Part shown: one piece after another, positions 20,852 through 33,555 of the stretch | Position numbering within the stretch: the first letter of the stretch is position 1 | Layout of the letters: each line of letters begins with the position of its first letter | Assembly (NCBI RefSeq): GCF_954871325.1 | Contig: NC_088775.1 | Coordinates: 72,703,561-72,767,560 of the forward strand | DNA from: Gordionus sp. m RMFG-2023 | Lineage: Eukaryota; Nematomorpha; Gordioida; Chordodea; Parachordodidae | Direction: 5' to 3' | Length of the DNA: 64,000 bases | Notes under the pieces: model-generated | Told to the model about the DNA's origin: nothing | What the model saw: the letters and a program-made list of their open reading frames with translations, nothing else | Databases searched by the model: none | Made by a program: the position numbers and the translations under genes

Positions 20852-21639
20852 ATTGAATCATTTGAATAAAAAAATTATTAATAGAACGAGCATTTTTTGA
20901 AGAATTTTTCCCAAAAAAGTATCTATTACATCCATACATTCATTTGAAGCATCTTAGTGTTGTTAAACGACTGAGTCGAATCTATTTAGTCGAAAACTGA
21001 GTCTAAGTTTTGGGTCGAAAAAATCGACCCAAACTGACTTGAGTTATGAACTCGAGTCGTGAACTCAAATCGACTCAAGTCGCGAACTCAAGTCGTGATT
21101 TCAAATTAGTTTTTATTATTAATTAACAATACAATTATTTTTTTTAATGACTTCCAACTTGAGTAAGTCGTGAATAGAATAGAAATTACAAGCATTAATT
21201 ATTATTTTTTTTGTAAAATAATTTATTTTATTTATATTTAAATATTTATTATATTTTAAAGAAATGATATAATTTAATATTTTATATTTTATAATATATT
21301 ATGAAAATGAATATTTATTTGATATCTTTTAATAAAAAAATGATAAGCTGCAATGTAAGTTAAGTAATATCATTTTTGTTACAATTAATTAATGATTTTC
21401 ACGCCCAATTTTAAGCAAAATTTGATTTGATTTGAATTTTAAATCATTTTTTCTTTTTTGTTAATAAACTTTTTTTATTAATTCTTTTGTAAATTTTATT
21501 TAAATAAACAATTTTTTAGTTGAAATCTTTTATTTATATAGGTTTATTTTTATCATTTTTGTAATATCTATTTTTTTTTAGTTTAAATAATTTATTTTTA
21601 AATATTTATATTAAACTTTTATAAGTTATTTTACATGAT

Positions 21640-23515
21640 TGTCTTTGTGATAATTGTCATGTTATTTTTTAACATTTATGAAATCTTTGATAGAAAAGGA
21701 TAAAAATATAATTTATATTATAAAGATGTTAAATTATAAATTCAATGATGATGTTCCTTTCTAAAAATGACAATTATCATAATCTGTATTTTTAAACATA
21801 TTAGTTTATTTTTGACGCTAATGGGTAAAAACATAAATTGTAAATATGTTAAATTAAAATTTCAGTGAAGATGCACGATAAGTGACAATTGTCATAATCG
21901 TTATTTCTAAAGTTTTTTGAAATTTTTTGACGCAAATAAGTAAAAATATAGGCTGTAAATACGTTTAATTAAAAATTCAGTGAAGATGTACCATTGTGAC
22001 AATTGTCATAATCGTTATTTTTAAAGTTTTTTTAAATTTTTTTGACGGAAATAGGGAAAAATATTTAGTGTAAATATGTTAAATTAAAATTTCAGTGAAG
22101 ATGTACCCTAGATAAGTGACAATTGTCATAATCGTTGTTACTAACGTTTTTTGAATTTTTTTGACGCATATAGGTAAAAATAAAGATTGTAAATATGTTA
22201 AATTAAAATTTCAGTGATAGATAAGTGACAATTGTCAAAATCATTATTTATACAGTTTTTTGAAATTTATTTGATGCACATAGGTAAAAATATAGATTGT
22301 AAATACGTTTAATTAAAAATTCGATGAAGATGTATCATAGATAAGTGATAATTGTCATAATCGTTATTTCTAAAGTTTTTTGAAATTTTTTGACGCATAT
22401 AGGTAAAAATTTAGATTGTAAATACGTTTAATTAAAAATTCGATGAAGATGTATCATAGATAAGTGACAATTGTCATAATCGTTATTCCTAAAGTTTTTT
22501 GACGTAATAGATATGTGACAATTGTCATAATCGTTATTTTTTAACTTTTTTGAATTTTTTTAAAGTAAATAGGTAAAAATATAGATTGTAAAGATGTTAA
22601 AATAAATTCAGTGAAGATGTACCATAGAAGAGTGACAATAAGTGATCTGCATCGGGCCTAATTTTTCAAGCCCTACCCGGCCCGAAATTTTATTTAGAAA
22701 AGTTTTGCCGGCCCGGCCCGAACCCGAATTTTTTTTTAAAAAAATTTACATATCCAGCCAGGCCCGAATTTATTTAAATATAGAATATAATCTTTATAAT
22801 TACTCAAAATAAAAGACATATATTATATGTAGTTTAGTTTCAATAAATAAAATCAAATATTTTTATTGACATAAAATATTCAATATAAAATTGATAAATT
22901 TAGATATATTTAAAAAAATATCCTAGGTCCGACCCGACATGAATTTTTTTTTTAAATATTAGGCCCGGCCTGAACCCGATTATTTTAAATAGAATTAGGC
23001 CTGAGACTCGGGTCGGGCCTAACTTTGCAGATCTCTAGTGACAATTGTCATAAACGTTATTTTTAACTATTTTGAATTTTTTTGAAGCAAATGGGTAAAA
23101 ATATATATTGTAAACATGTTAAATTAAAATTTCAGTGAAGATGTACCATAGAAAGTGACAATTGTCATAATCGTTATTTTTGAACTTTTAAGAATTTTTT
23201 TAAAGTAAATCGGTAAAAATATATATTGTAAAAATGTTAAATTAAAATTTCAGTGAAGATGTACCATAGAAAAGTGAGAATTGTTATAATCGTTATTTGG
23301 AACTTTTTTGAATTTTTTCAAAGAAAATAAGTAAAAATATATATTATAAAAATGTTATATTAAAATTTCAGTGAAGATTTCCATAAAAAAGTGTCAATTG
23401 TCATAATCATTATTTGTGAACCTTTTTGAAATTTTTTAAAGCAAACTTGTAAATATATATTGTAAACATGTTAAATTAAAATTTCAATTAATCGTTATTT
23501 AAAATATTTTTGAAT
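21640..23515. repeat. left-arm tandem array, ~115-120-bp units, outer subtype
   Basis: About fifteen imperfect units, each with GACAATTGTCATAATCGTTA, a T-run, AGGTAAAAATATAGATTGTA and TTCAGTGAAGATGTACCATAG. Several units are shortened. It is interrupted by the hAT MITE at 22640-23037. It reads in the opposite orientation to the array at 48840-49750, which has the same subtype. Confidence 0.85.
22640..23037. mobile_element. hAT-type MITE inserted in the array
   Basis: AAGTGATCTGCATCGGGCCT at the left and AGGCCC-type sequence ending TTTGCAGATCTCTA at the right, flanked by GTGACAAT at 22632-22639 and 23038-23045, which is part of the array unit. GC-richer ends (CCGGCCCGGCCCGAACCCG) surround an AT-rich middle. 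A relative in inverse orientation lies at 33556-33926. Confidence 0.85.
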
Positions 23516-23659
23516 TTTTTTGCCCAAATTATCTAGTTTTTAGCCCACGCCCTTCTATTATGGGCTGGCTAGCTAAATAATTTAAAAAGTGCTAACGGAC
23601 CTTTAAAAAATTTTAACAATGGGCAGGCTAATAAACAACTTTTATTTGTTATTTAAAAT

Positions 23660-24317
23660 TTATTAGGTAAACATTAAAAAATATATTCTTCATAACTTTT
23701 TTTTAAATAGCAGATTATCGATAACTGTTGTGGATGTTATCGTCGGAAAAATTAATGAGATAAAAAAACTTGTTGGATTTGATTTGAAATTATAAGGTCG
23801 AAGTATTTCATCCTATAATTGATCAAATTATATACATCAGAACGGGTTTCTGCGAAAAGAGAGTTTATTTTGAATGTGCAATATTATCCTAGGCATTTTG
23901 ATAAAAATGATAGTAAAGGTATTTCTGAAAAGGCCTTGGAAAAAGTGACACAACAAATATATTAAATGTTAAATAACGTAACGAATTGTGTTCATTTGAA
24001 GATTTAATAGCAGAATTAAATGCAACGGACGATGATATCGTATGAGCAGGTGAGGAGTCTAATGAAAAAGTAGAATAAGATAATAACTCAGAATGTGAAT
24101 TGTGATAATAAATGTAACAATTGTTTAATATGCCTGTATGAAATTCTTAAAAGATACAATATGCACACAAGTGCATACACTAATTTATTTTTCACATACG
24201 AATACATTTCTTTATCATTTACTCAAGTTAATTGCGAGAGAACATTTAGTAAATTATAAAAAATAGGCTGAGAAATAATATAGACGAAGAAAAATTAGGA
24301 TCGTTTTTAATGTTAGT
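23660..24317 (+). pseudogene. decayed hAT transposase, 3' part, split by a younger hAT
   Basis: On the + strand scattered frames read TQVNCERTFSKL then LRNNIDEEKLGSFLML, the hATC pattern (CERSFSKLK...NRLR....EERL..L). Upstream fragments (YIRTGFCEKR, FDKNDSKGISEKALEKV) look like the same transposase with many stops. After the inserted element the tail appears to go on at 30892-30950 as EIELKDILVYLRKSL, so the CAGTGG element (24326-30883) landed near its 3' end. Confidence 0.6.
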
Positions 24318-24721
24318 TGTAAGAGCAGTGGCGTAGGCATGGGGGGGGGGGTTTAAGGGTTCAACCCCCCCCCCTCCCATGAAAAATGAAAAAAAAAATT
24401 TTTTTTTTTAAATTTTAATTTAATAAATTCTTAATAAACGCTTGATTTTTATGTTTTAAATTTATTATAAATAATAATAGATATACACATTTGATTATTT
24501 TTATATTTATTTTTGGTTTGCAGCTATTTCACACCACCCAAAAAAGGTGAGTTATTTATTCAAACGTATCATGATATTGACTCAAAAAATCAAAAAAAAA
24601 CTAAAAAGATTTTGTCCGACCAGATTCATCGAAAGTTATTGAAATATATGATGTTGTCTTTGCAGCACTAGAATTTTATATATCAAGCAAAGTAAAAGAT
24701 TCAGCAGATGCCGAAAATCTT

Positions 24722-25582
24722 TTGCAGGCTATTATTAAGCTACAGTTTTTAATTTCAATTCAATGTGTTTATTTTTTATTTAATTATACATATGATTTTA
24801 GCAAAATGCTACAAAAAATTGATTTGGATTTAAGGGAGATTATGAATAGAGCAAAGGATATTGTTGAAATATTAACAAATATCAGAGAGAATGTGGATCA
24901 AAAATTTCATGAAATATATGAAAAAGTAAAGGAGATTGCTAATATGTTTGGAATTGAAATTTTTAAACCTAGAGTAGTCTCTAGACAATCCAATCGATCA
25001 AATATTGATACATCTACGATTGAGGATTTTTATAAAATAAACATTTTTATTCCCCTTATTGATACATTTTTATTTCAATTAAAAGAAAGATTTATTAGTC
25101 ATAATTATATTTTAAAAAGCTTTTATTTTCTTTTGCCGGTTGAGTCTAAACTGTTGATTACACTTGAAACACGAGAGGATATTAAAAAAATCTCAGAGAT
25201 TTATGCTGATGATTTAGTAGGTTCATATGATAAGTTACTTTGTGATGTCGAATTTTGGTATAAAAATCTTGACAGAATAGGGTATTCTTTGAGATCAAAA
25301 AATGCTCTGCAGGCCCTTTCCATGTGTAATTTCATTTTAGATTCCCTGCCTAATATCAAAACATTATTAATTATTTTATCTACCTTGCCAATTAGAACCT
25401 GCACTAATGAAAGGTCTTTTTCAACTTTAAAAAGGTTAAAAACTTATTTAATAAACACAACTGGTGAAAAACGTTTAAATAGATTAGCCCTATTGAATAT
25501 TTATAAGGAGATTATTTTAGATAAAAATTTGATTCTAGATGAATTAGCAAAATCTCAGAGAAAAGTAAATCTCTCTTTTTAA
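24722..25582 (+). CDS. hAT-family transposase, C-terminal two thirds
   Basis: A 286-residue open frame. The C-terminus reads LLIILSTLPIRTCTNERSFS then TLKRLKTYLINTTGEKRLNR and LALLNIYKEI, the dimerisation domain of hAT transposases of the ZMYM1/52-kDa-repressor-like type. The upstream part (LDLREIMNRAKDIVEILTNI) matches the helical region before it. The N-terminal zinc finger and first catalytic Asp are not present in this frame; 24550-24720 seems to hold related broken sequence. As such it cannot be a complete transposase, but the long open frame suggests it is not old. Confidence 0.75.
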   Translation: MQAIIKLQFLISIQCVYFLFNYTYDFSKMLQKIDLDLREIMNRAKDIVEILTNIRENVDQKFHEIYEKVKEIANMFGIEIFKPRVVSRQSNRSNIDTSTIEDFYKINIFIPLIDTFLFQLKERFISHNYILKSFYFLLPVESKLLITLETREDIKKISEIYADDLVGSYDKLLCDVEFWYKNLDRIGYSLRSKNALQALSMCNFILDSLPNIKTLLIILSTLPIRTCTNERSFSTLKRLKTYLINTTGEKRLNRLALLNIYKEIILDKNLILDELAKSQRKVNLSF

Positions 25583-25589
25583 ATTCAAA

Positions 25590-25932
25590 TCAAAAAATAG
25601 CAATAAAATTTTATTAGTTTTAATATATAATCAATTTTTTTTTGTAAAAAAAGTATTATTTATAAGATAATATCATCATATTTTTTTAAATACCATTATT
25701 TGCATAAGAATTACACATATTTTATATAATTGTAAAAAATTACTTTTTTTTAAATAATAATAATTTTTAATATTAAAATCTGTATTATATAAAATATCAA
25801 CATTTTGAAAATATTTTAATTAATAAAAATATATACATGATTAAATAAAGGAATGTAAAATATATAATAAAATACCTTAAATTTTTGTTATATGAAAATA
25901 TAAAACAATTTTAACAAATCCAAAAATATAAG
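25590..25932. other. hAT 3' non-coding sequence
   Basis: AT-rich DNA between the transposase frame and the LTR insertion. Nothing else seen. Confidence 0.5.
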
Positions 25933-26284
25933 TGTTAAAGTTATTAAAAAAAAAATATTTTTTTTATGTTATGATTTGAATATTTAAATGATAGATGAAT
26001 ATTAAAGTTATCTGTAATGAACTTACATATATTTTAAATTTTGCATAAACAAATTTTTTTTGAACATAAAAACCCATTATTATTAACGAACGTCAAGGTA
26101 CGAAGAATATTATAAATTATTGTTATTTTGCATATAAAATGTTTTTGTTTTTACATAGCAATTTTTTTATATATAAACTCGTAATTTTTTATAAATAATA
26201 ATCAATCCGATAATCAATCTGTATTTCAGTGTGTATTTGAAAATAAATAACGTGTAATCTTTTAAAAGGTATTACTAGATTTAT
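25933..26284 (+). repeat. 5' LTR of the Ty3-like element
   Basis: A direct copy of 30493-30839. It begins TGTTAAAG. The usual terminal CA is not obvious at the shared right limit, so the true LTR boundary may differ by a few bases. Confidence 0.75.
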
Positions 26285-26789
26285 ATTGAATATATTTATC
26301 TAACTATTATTTATACCTAAAACTTCCAAACACGACATTGGTCCGAAGAGTAGAAATACTTAGGGACCTCAGATTTTTCAGTCTAGCATATAGACGATAC
26401 AATATAATTTAGAAGAAGTAAATAGTGATTACAAGTTAATTCTTTGTGTATATCAGCGTATTTAAGGTAAAAAAAAATATATATATATTCTGTTCTTTTA
26501 TTGGTAATGACAATTTATGCTTAGATTTTAATCATAATATTAATTAATTGTTGTATAATTTTGACCGTAGCATTAAGTTATTTGTGATTAAAATGATTTT
26601 GAATTCTTTGTAATGTATATAAGTCAAATTATTTTAAGGAATTTATTGTTGGATAATATAATGGTAATAATATTTTCGGTAATAGTTTTAGCATTTTTAT
26701 TAGGTCTAATTTGAGGTAGAAATACATCGTACATAAAAATAGAAAATAAGGAATTAGATAAGATAAAAAATATATTAAAGGAAGAAAAT

Positions 26790-29510
26790 AAGGAGGGAAA
26801 CATAAACATTTCTAGAAGTACAGAGATTTTCAGACGAATTAGTTGCTATAGCTGTGGTCAGCCAGGTCATATGTCGCGTGATTGTGATTTAACAAAGGAT
26901 TTGAGATGCGCGAGATGTGGCAAGAATGGCCATGTAGCTATAAGATGCAGAGTAAACAATTTGATTTTAAGGTGCAATATTTGTGGCCAGGATGGACACA
27001 CTCAAGAGAAATGTAACAAATGACTAAGAAAAAAATATTTTAATAATGAATTTTGTATAATAATAATTTTTTTAATGTTAATAATTTAGTAGCAAATAAG
27101 AATAAAGATTTTAATTTTAATAATAAATTTGGTAATAATGGTTTTTCTAATTTTAGTTCAGGTAAGAATAAGCATTTTAATTTTAATGATAGATACGATA
27201 AATATAATAATTTCTTTAATGTTAATAATTGTAGTAAAAATAAGTATTTTAATGTTAATAATGATAATTTGGATAATGTTGATAGTGCAAGTAAGATTAA
27301 TTATTGTAATAAGAACGATAAATTTTTTGATAATAAAAAGTGTTTTAACATCGATAGTTATAATTCAAGCGATATTAATAGAGGTGATATAGAAATAAAG
27401 AGTAGAGATTTTGAAATATATAGAATTAAAAATGCAACTTGTGTAGATGTACGAAAGATGGAATTAGAGAATTTTTTAATGAAGAATAGATGCCCGAGAG
27501 TAAAGATAAATATGGATGAAGCAGAAATTTGTTTTTTATAAGATACAGGAGCAGAAATTAGTTTGATAAGTATTAAGGATTTTATGAAATTTTGGCCAGA
27601 GAAAGAATTTGTTACATTGAAGATAAGAGCCAAACAATTGGATGGTAGCATGGTGAAAATTTTAGGGTATTATAGGGTAAGGTTAATAGGAGTTAATAAA
27701 AGTATAAATTTGTGGATAACTACGTTGAAGATTGAACCAATTTTAGGATGGTATGATATAAGAACGTTAGGTCCAGTTTATAATTGGTGGAAATTTTTCG
27801 ATACTATCCCTGTAAGTAATGATGAAAATAGTGAAATGATAGATTTCGAGAAAATTAAGTTACCTAGTATAGAAGATAAACAAGAATTAGTTCTCGATAA
27901 ACTTAGAAATCGAACAACAGAATTTATTGATAATAGTGAAATAATAAGGAGTGATTTCGATAGATTTAAGTTACCTATGATAGAAGATAAACAAGAATTA
28001 GTTCTCGATAAACTTAGAAATCGAACACCAGAGTTTTTGATTAAATATAGAGATAAAGAGAATAAAGTTTCAAGAGATATAAATTCTTTAGAGGTAACAC
28101 CCGTCGAAATCAACAAACAGAGGTTGACCAAATGTAGAGAGTATTTGTTAGGTCGGAGATTTGTGTTATATACAGACCACAAACCGCTGGTAGGGCTTTT
28201 TAAAAGAGATAATAATGAGTTGATGATGTCTCCAAGGTTACAGAAATGGTTGATGTTGTTAGGGAATTTTGATTTCGAAATAAGATTCAGAGCAGGCAAA
28301 CAAAATTGTTTACCAGATATATTATCGAGATTATGGGATAAGGACTTAGAGGAGGACAAGGAAATAGAGCCATTGATAAATATTTTAGAATATAGTGAAA
28401 AAGAGGAACTAAATTGTAATGTGATAAGAGCTTTAAGGATAGACACAAGAGAAAGACCGATAACTTTAGAGCTTGTAGATAAGATTTCTCAGCAGGATGA
28501 AGAATTAATGAGAATTAGAGCCTGTTTGAAGGGAGATAAAGAATGGAAAGATAGAGACCAGGCCTTTAAGAACAGTAGATGTGAATTGAATATAGAAGAC
28601 AATTGTTTAATGAGAGGATATCGTTTAGTGATGCCAAGTAGGTTAAGGAAAGACATGTTAGCAGCCGTGCATACAGGACATCAGGGCATAGAAAGAATGA
28701 AGAATAAGGCGAGGGAATACATTTGGTGGCCCAGAATGAATAATGAAATTGAAGAATTATCTAAGAGTTGTGAAACATGTAATAAGTGTGTGAATGTACC
28801 GGCAAAAGTTAGGGGAGACAAATGGCCAGAAACAGATGTACCCTGTGAAAGAATACACGTAGATTTTTTAGAATATGAAAGGAAGAAATATTTTATAATG
28901 GTAGATGCAGGTTCGAAATGGATAGATTGTCAGCCGGTATCGAGTCTGACGACGAAAGTAGCTTTGAATAAGGTAAGAGACTTCGTAAGTAAATATGGAT
29001 TAATGAAGACCTTAGTATCAGATGGTGGTCCAGCATTTATAAGCAGAGATTTTGACAAATTTTGTGATAGATGGAAGATTAAGCATTTATTAGCACCACC
29101 ACATTACCCGAGAAGTAATGGACAAGCGGAGAGAATGGTAGCGCTAGTTAAGAGTTGGTTAAAAAAGGAAAAATATGGAGAAGGAAAATAAATATTGGTT
29201 ATTACTATTAGCGTACAACAATACCAAGAGAAGCAAAGGATACTCACCAGCAGAGATATTTTTAGGTAGAAAAACCAGAACTGAATTAGATTTTCTGAAA
29301 GAAAGAATAGAACAGAAAGAAGTTATAATTAATGACAGATTTAAGATCGGAAGCCTAGTTTGGATACTACTTTTTGATGGCCCAGTTAAATGGGGGAAAG
29401 GTATAGTGAAGAAGAATATAGGGAGCAAGAAGGTAGAAGTAGAAATTGAAGGAAGAATAGGAGTAGTTTCGAGGCATATTAAGCAATTAAGACCTAGGTG
29501 TCTAAATTAG
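26790..29510 (+). mobile_element. gag-pol remnant of the Ty3-like element
   Basis: In order: zinc knuckles CYSCGQPGHMSRDC, CARCGKNGHVAIRC and CNICGQDGHTQEKC; an Asn-rich spacer; the protease motif DTGAEIS; RNase H YTDHKPLVGLF; integrase HTGHQGIERMKNKAREYIWW with CETCNKC; catalytic segments HVDFLEYE, VSDGGPAF and RSNGQAERM; and a C-terminal chromatin-side domain ending KQLRPR. Three consecutive CCHC knuckles are more than most Ty3 gag proteins have. The reading is interrupted in several places; treated as a fossil. Confidence 0.75.
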
Positions 29511-29544
29511 TGATAAATGGCGTTGTAAATCGATTAAATTACTG

Positions 29545-29960
29545 AAATGTTGAGAATGCTGAGAGACATAATTGAATTGTTTTGAACAAGTCTGCGATAA
29601 TTATGAGAATCAGAAGGTAGAAAATGCTGATAGACATAATTGATTTGTTTTGAACAAGTCTGCGAGAATTATGAGAACAGAATGTAGAAAATGCTGATAG
29701 ACATAATTGAATTGTTTTGAACAAGTCTGCGAGAATTATGAGAATCAGAATGTAGAAAATGCTGATAGACATAATTGATTTGTTTTGAAGAAGTCTGCGA
29801 GAATTATGAGAATCAGAATGTAGAGAATGCTGATAGACATAATTGATTTGTTTTTTTAACAAGTCTGCTAGAATTATGAGAATCAGAATGTATAGAATGC
29901 AGATAGGCATAATTGAATGGTTCCTTTTAACAAGTCTGCGAGAATGATGATAATCAGAAT
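29545..29960. repeat. ~66-bp tandem repeat in the 3' region of the Ty3-like element
   Basis: About six units with the words TGCTGATAGACATAATTG, TTTTGAACAAGTCTGCGAG and AATTATGAGAATCAGAATGT. They lie between the end of pol and the downstream zinc-knuckle frame. The repeated - strand frames over this region only reflect the periodicity. Confidence 0.9.
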
Positions 29961-30143
29961 GTTACATATCAAGTACACTAGTAGAATAGATCGGCTGAAG
30001 GTATGAACAATTTGATAAAAAAGAATGAGAGAGGCATAGGTAATACGAGAATGATTATGAGTATTGAGAATTAGGAAGCAGTTGAATTATAGGAGATAAA
30101 TAAATGTTAAATATAGTATATTTTTAGCTTTAGTCAGTGATAG

Positions 30144-30464
30144 ATGGCGTCGTACGTGCGAGTGGGAAACTTTATTTTGAAGATCGAGATTAGGATGGTT
30201 GATGGATCAGCCGAATCGAGAAGATGGATAGATGCCGCCAGAGAGGAGGCCCAGATCAGGTATAGAGAGATGACGGTAGATAGACCCACAGGCAGGTCGT
30301 ATAATCGTAGAAGGGAACGGGAGTGGGGGTCTCGAAGAAGAATGTCTTGCTGGTTTTGTGGAGGGGATCATATTTTACGGAGATGTCCCACGATTAGCAC
30401 AAACAATAACATGTTAGCGGTACAGGAGGAAGAACCTGTAGAAGGACAAGGCAACAGTGTATGA
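30144..30464 (+). mobile_element. downstream zinc-knuckle frame of the Ty3-like element
   Basis: An open frame of 106 residues beginning MASYVRVGNF. It is Arg-rich (RSYNRRREREWGSRRR) and ends with one CCHC knuckle CWFCGGDHILRRC and an acidic tail. It lies after pol and before the 3' LTR, where Ty3 elements sometimes carry an extra gene. It could be a displaced gag nucleocapsid piece rather than a separate protein. Function unknown. Confidence 0.5.
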
Positions 30465-30492
30465 GGGGTAGAATCAAATAGAAGTGCGAAGG

Positions 30493-30839
30493 TGTTAAAG
30501 TTATTAAAAAAAATATATTTTTTTTATGTTATGATTTGAATATTTAAATGATAGATGAATATTAAAGTTATCTGTAATGAACTTACATATATTTTAAATT
30601 TTGCATAAAGAAATTTTTTTTGAACATAAAAACCCATTATTATTAACGAACGTCAATGTACGAAGAATAAAAAAATTATTGTTATTTTGCATAGAAAATG
30701 TTTTTGTTTTTGCATAGCAATTTTTTTATATATACGTAATTTTTTATAAATAATAATCAATCCGATAATCAATCTGTATTTCAGTGTGTATTTGGTAATA
30801 AATAACGTGTAATCTTTTAAAAGGTATTACTAGATTTAT
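30493..30839 (+). repeat. 3' LTR of the Ty3-like element
   Basis: A direct copy of 25933-26284 with only a few differences. It ends 44 bp before the right terminus of the host hAT element. Confidence 0.75.
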
Positions 30840-33090
30840 CCCCAAAAAAAATTTTTTTTAATAAAATCCTGGCTACGCCACTGTGTATGAGAACTTTTAG
30901 TGGAGATTGAACTAAAAGATATTCTTGTTTATTTGCGCAAAAGTTTATAATGAGATTTATCAACGTAAAAATTACATATTATCTTAATTCTTTTATTTAA
31001 AAATCATGTAATACATATAAAAAAAAACATTTAAAAAATAAATAACTATTGTTATTTTAAATTTTTTTAAATGGTATTAGCTCCGTGAAGTTGGCCGAAC
31101 ATTTGGAGCACTAACGATGAATCATATGTCATTTTTTAAGTAAAAAAAGTTATAGGCAAAAATAAAAATTTGTGCCAACTTCACGCTTAAAAGTTGATTG
31201 AAAGTACTAACGATGAAACTTATATCATTCTTTAGTGCTTCGTTAGTAGAGGTTAGTGCTTCAGTGTAGCCAAATTTAAGAATAAAAAGTTATTAGCGAA
31301 AAAAACAAAAATAATCAAATATTGGCGACGTGCCAAAACAAAAACTAGAGTAGTACTAAACATCCGGTTTTCGCCATTATTTAGTGTTTAATTAATGTAT
31401 TTAAATTCCGTTATTAACTTAGTTAACCGCCATATGGAAAAAAGTTATTAGCTAAATAAAAATTATGACGTCACGATTTAAGCGTGAAGTTGGCCGTTGA
31501 AGAAAAAAACAAAAATAAACAAATATTGGTGACGTGCCAAAATAAAAACTAGAGTAGTACTAAACATCCGGTTTTCGCCATTATTTAGTGCTTAATTAGT
31601 GTATTTAAATTCCGTTATTAACTTAGTTAACCGCCATATGGAAAAAAAGTTATTAGCTAAATAAAAATTATGACGTCACGATTTAAGCGTGAAGTTGGCC
31701 GAACTTTTGGAAGCACTAACGATGAAACTTATATCATTCTTTAGTGCTTCGTTAGTAGAGGTTAGTGCTTCAATCACTTTTGTTGCCAAATTTAAGAATA
31801 AAAAGTTATTGGCCAAAATAAACAAAAATAAATAAATATTGGCGACGTGCCAAAACAAAAACTAGAGTAGTACTAAACATCCGGTTTTCGCTATTATTTA
31901 GTGCTTAGTTAATGTATTTAAATTCCGTCATTAATTTAGTTAACCACCATATGAAAAAAAAGTTATTAGCTTAATAAAAATTATGACGTCACGATTTAAG
32001 CTTGAAGTTGGCCGAACTTTTGGAAGCACTAACGATAAAACTTATATCATTCTTTAGTGCTTCGTTAGTAGAGGTTAGTGCTTCAATCACTTTTGTTTCC
32101 GAATTTAAGAATAAAAAGTTATTGGCGAAAATAAACAAAAATAAATAAATATTGGCGACGTGCCAAATCAAAAACTAGAGTAGTACTAAACATCCGGTTT
32201 TCGCCATTATTTAGTGCTTAATTTATGTATTTTAATTCCGTTATTATTTGGATAACCGTCGTATGAAAAAATTGTAATACGCTAAAGAAATATTTAGAGG
32301 TCAAATTTTGGCCAGAAAATTATGAAAGCACTAACGATGAAATTTATATCCTTCTTTAGGGCTTCCCCAGTAGAGGTTAGTGCTTCAATTACTTTTGTAG
32401 CCGAATTTAAGAATAAAAAGTTATTTGCGAAAAAAACAAAAATAAACAAATAATGGCGACGTGCCAAAACAAAAACTATAGTAGTATTAAACAGCCGGGT
32501 TTCGCCATTATTTAGTGCTTAATTAGCAAATTTGAATTCCTTAATTAATTTGGTTAACCGTCTTTATAAAAAATACAAGAAATGTTTAGAGGTCAAATTA
32601 TGCCAGAAAATTATGAAAGCACTAACGATGAAATTTATATCCTTCTCTAGGGCTTCTTTAGTAGATGTTAGTGCTTCAATCACTTTTGTAGCCGAATTTA
32701 AGAATAAAAAGATTTTTGCGAAAAAAACAAAAATAAACAAATAATTGCGACGTGCCAAAACAAAAACTATAGTAGTAATAAACATCCGGTTTTGCCATTA
32801 TTTAGTGCTCAATTAGTAAATTTGAATTCCATAATTAATTTGGTTAACCGTCTTTATAAAAAATTGTAATATGTTAAAGAAATGTTTAGGAGGTCAAATT
32901 TTGGCCAGAAAATTATGAAAGCACTAACAATGAAATTTATATAATTTTTTAGAGCTTCCTTAGTAGAGGTTGATGCTTTAATCAGTTTAATAGCCTAATT
33001 TATAATAAAAAAGTTATTAACAAAATAAACAAAAAATCTATCCGCGACAAACATTTTATTTTCACCATTATTTAGTACTTATTTTGTAAA

Positions 33091-33555
33091 ATTTAAACTC
33101 TAATTAGTTGGATTAAAACCCCCAAGTAATTAAAAAAAGCATATTGTCCTTTTGCACATAACCTATATATTGTTTCCGGAGATCATCTGCCATATTTGAG
33201 TAATATAATGTTTCAGAAGCTTATATATATTAAGGTTTCCAAAATACATGAATAGCTATAACCAAGTAACAAAATATTATTTCCACTACTGCCTAAATGG
33301 GTCCATTGAACCCCATTCTTGTGTAATAATTATATAATTTTTATTATTTTATTGTAACAACTACATTTTTTCTCCAGAATCTATTATTCTGAGGTGTCCT
33401 TGAATGATATGATTAAAAACATTCTCAGAAATTTTTTATTCTTAATTCAAATTGTTCTTTTACATAGTTTTATTTTATTCGAAAAAATTACGCATATATT
33501 TATTTCTATCATAAATTTTAGTTATATTAAGATCACAATATTATATAGTAATAGT
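33091..33555. other. left part of the foldback centre, nothing identified
   Basis: AT-rich sequence between the left arm array and a nested MITE. A frame at 33394 reads hydrophobic residues only, typical of AT-rich noise. Confidence 0.4.

Larger units (their letters stand above)
25933..30839 (+). mobile_element. Ty3-like LTR retrotransposon, broken
   Basis: Two direct repeats of about 350 bp (25933-26284 and 30493-30839), each starting TGTTAAAGTTATTAAAAA and ending AAGGTATTACTAGATTTAT, bound the element. Between them, on the + strand, I recognise three gag zinc knuckles (about 26840-27020), a protease start DTGAEIS (about 27545), an RNase H end (YTDHKPL, about 28170) and an integrase with an HHCC finger and DDE core (28600-29150) followed by a C-terminal domain. 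A 66-bp tandem repeat and a second zinc-knuckle frame lie downstream. It carries several breaks and is a fossil. The two LTRs are close in sequence, so insertion was not ancient. Confidence 0.8.
24326..30883 (+). mobile_element. hAT transposon carrying a nested LTR element
   Basis: CAGTGGCGTAGGCATGG at the left, inverse CCTGGCTACGCCACTG at the right, with a near-perfect 8-bp duplication TGTAAGAG (24318-24325) and TGTATGAG (30884-30891). After the end come poly-G/C and poly-A/T runs. It carries a transposase frame at 24722-25582. Removing the nested element (25933-30839) leaves about 1.65 kb. A short relative with the same ends is at 55176-55541. Confidence 0.8.

Noticed and set aside
27053-27541. 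Asn/Lys-rich frame MYNNNFFNVNNLVANKNKDF as a host gene
   Set aside because: It lies inside the LTR element directly before the protease motif and is best read as part of its gag-pol region.
29539-29910. 123-residue - strand frame with internal repeats
   Set aside because: It only reflects the 66-bp tandem repeat.
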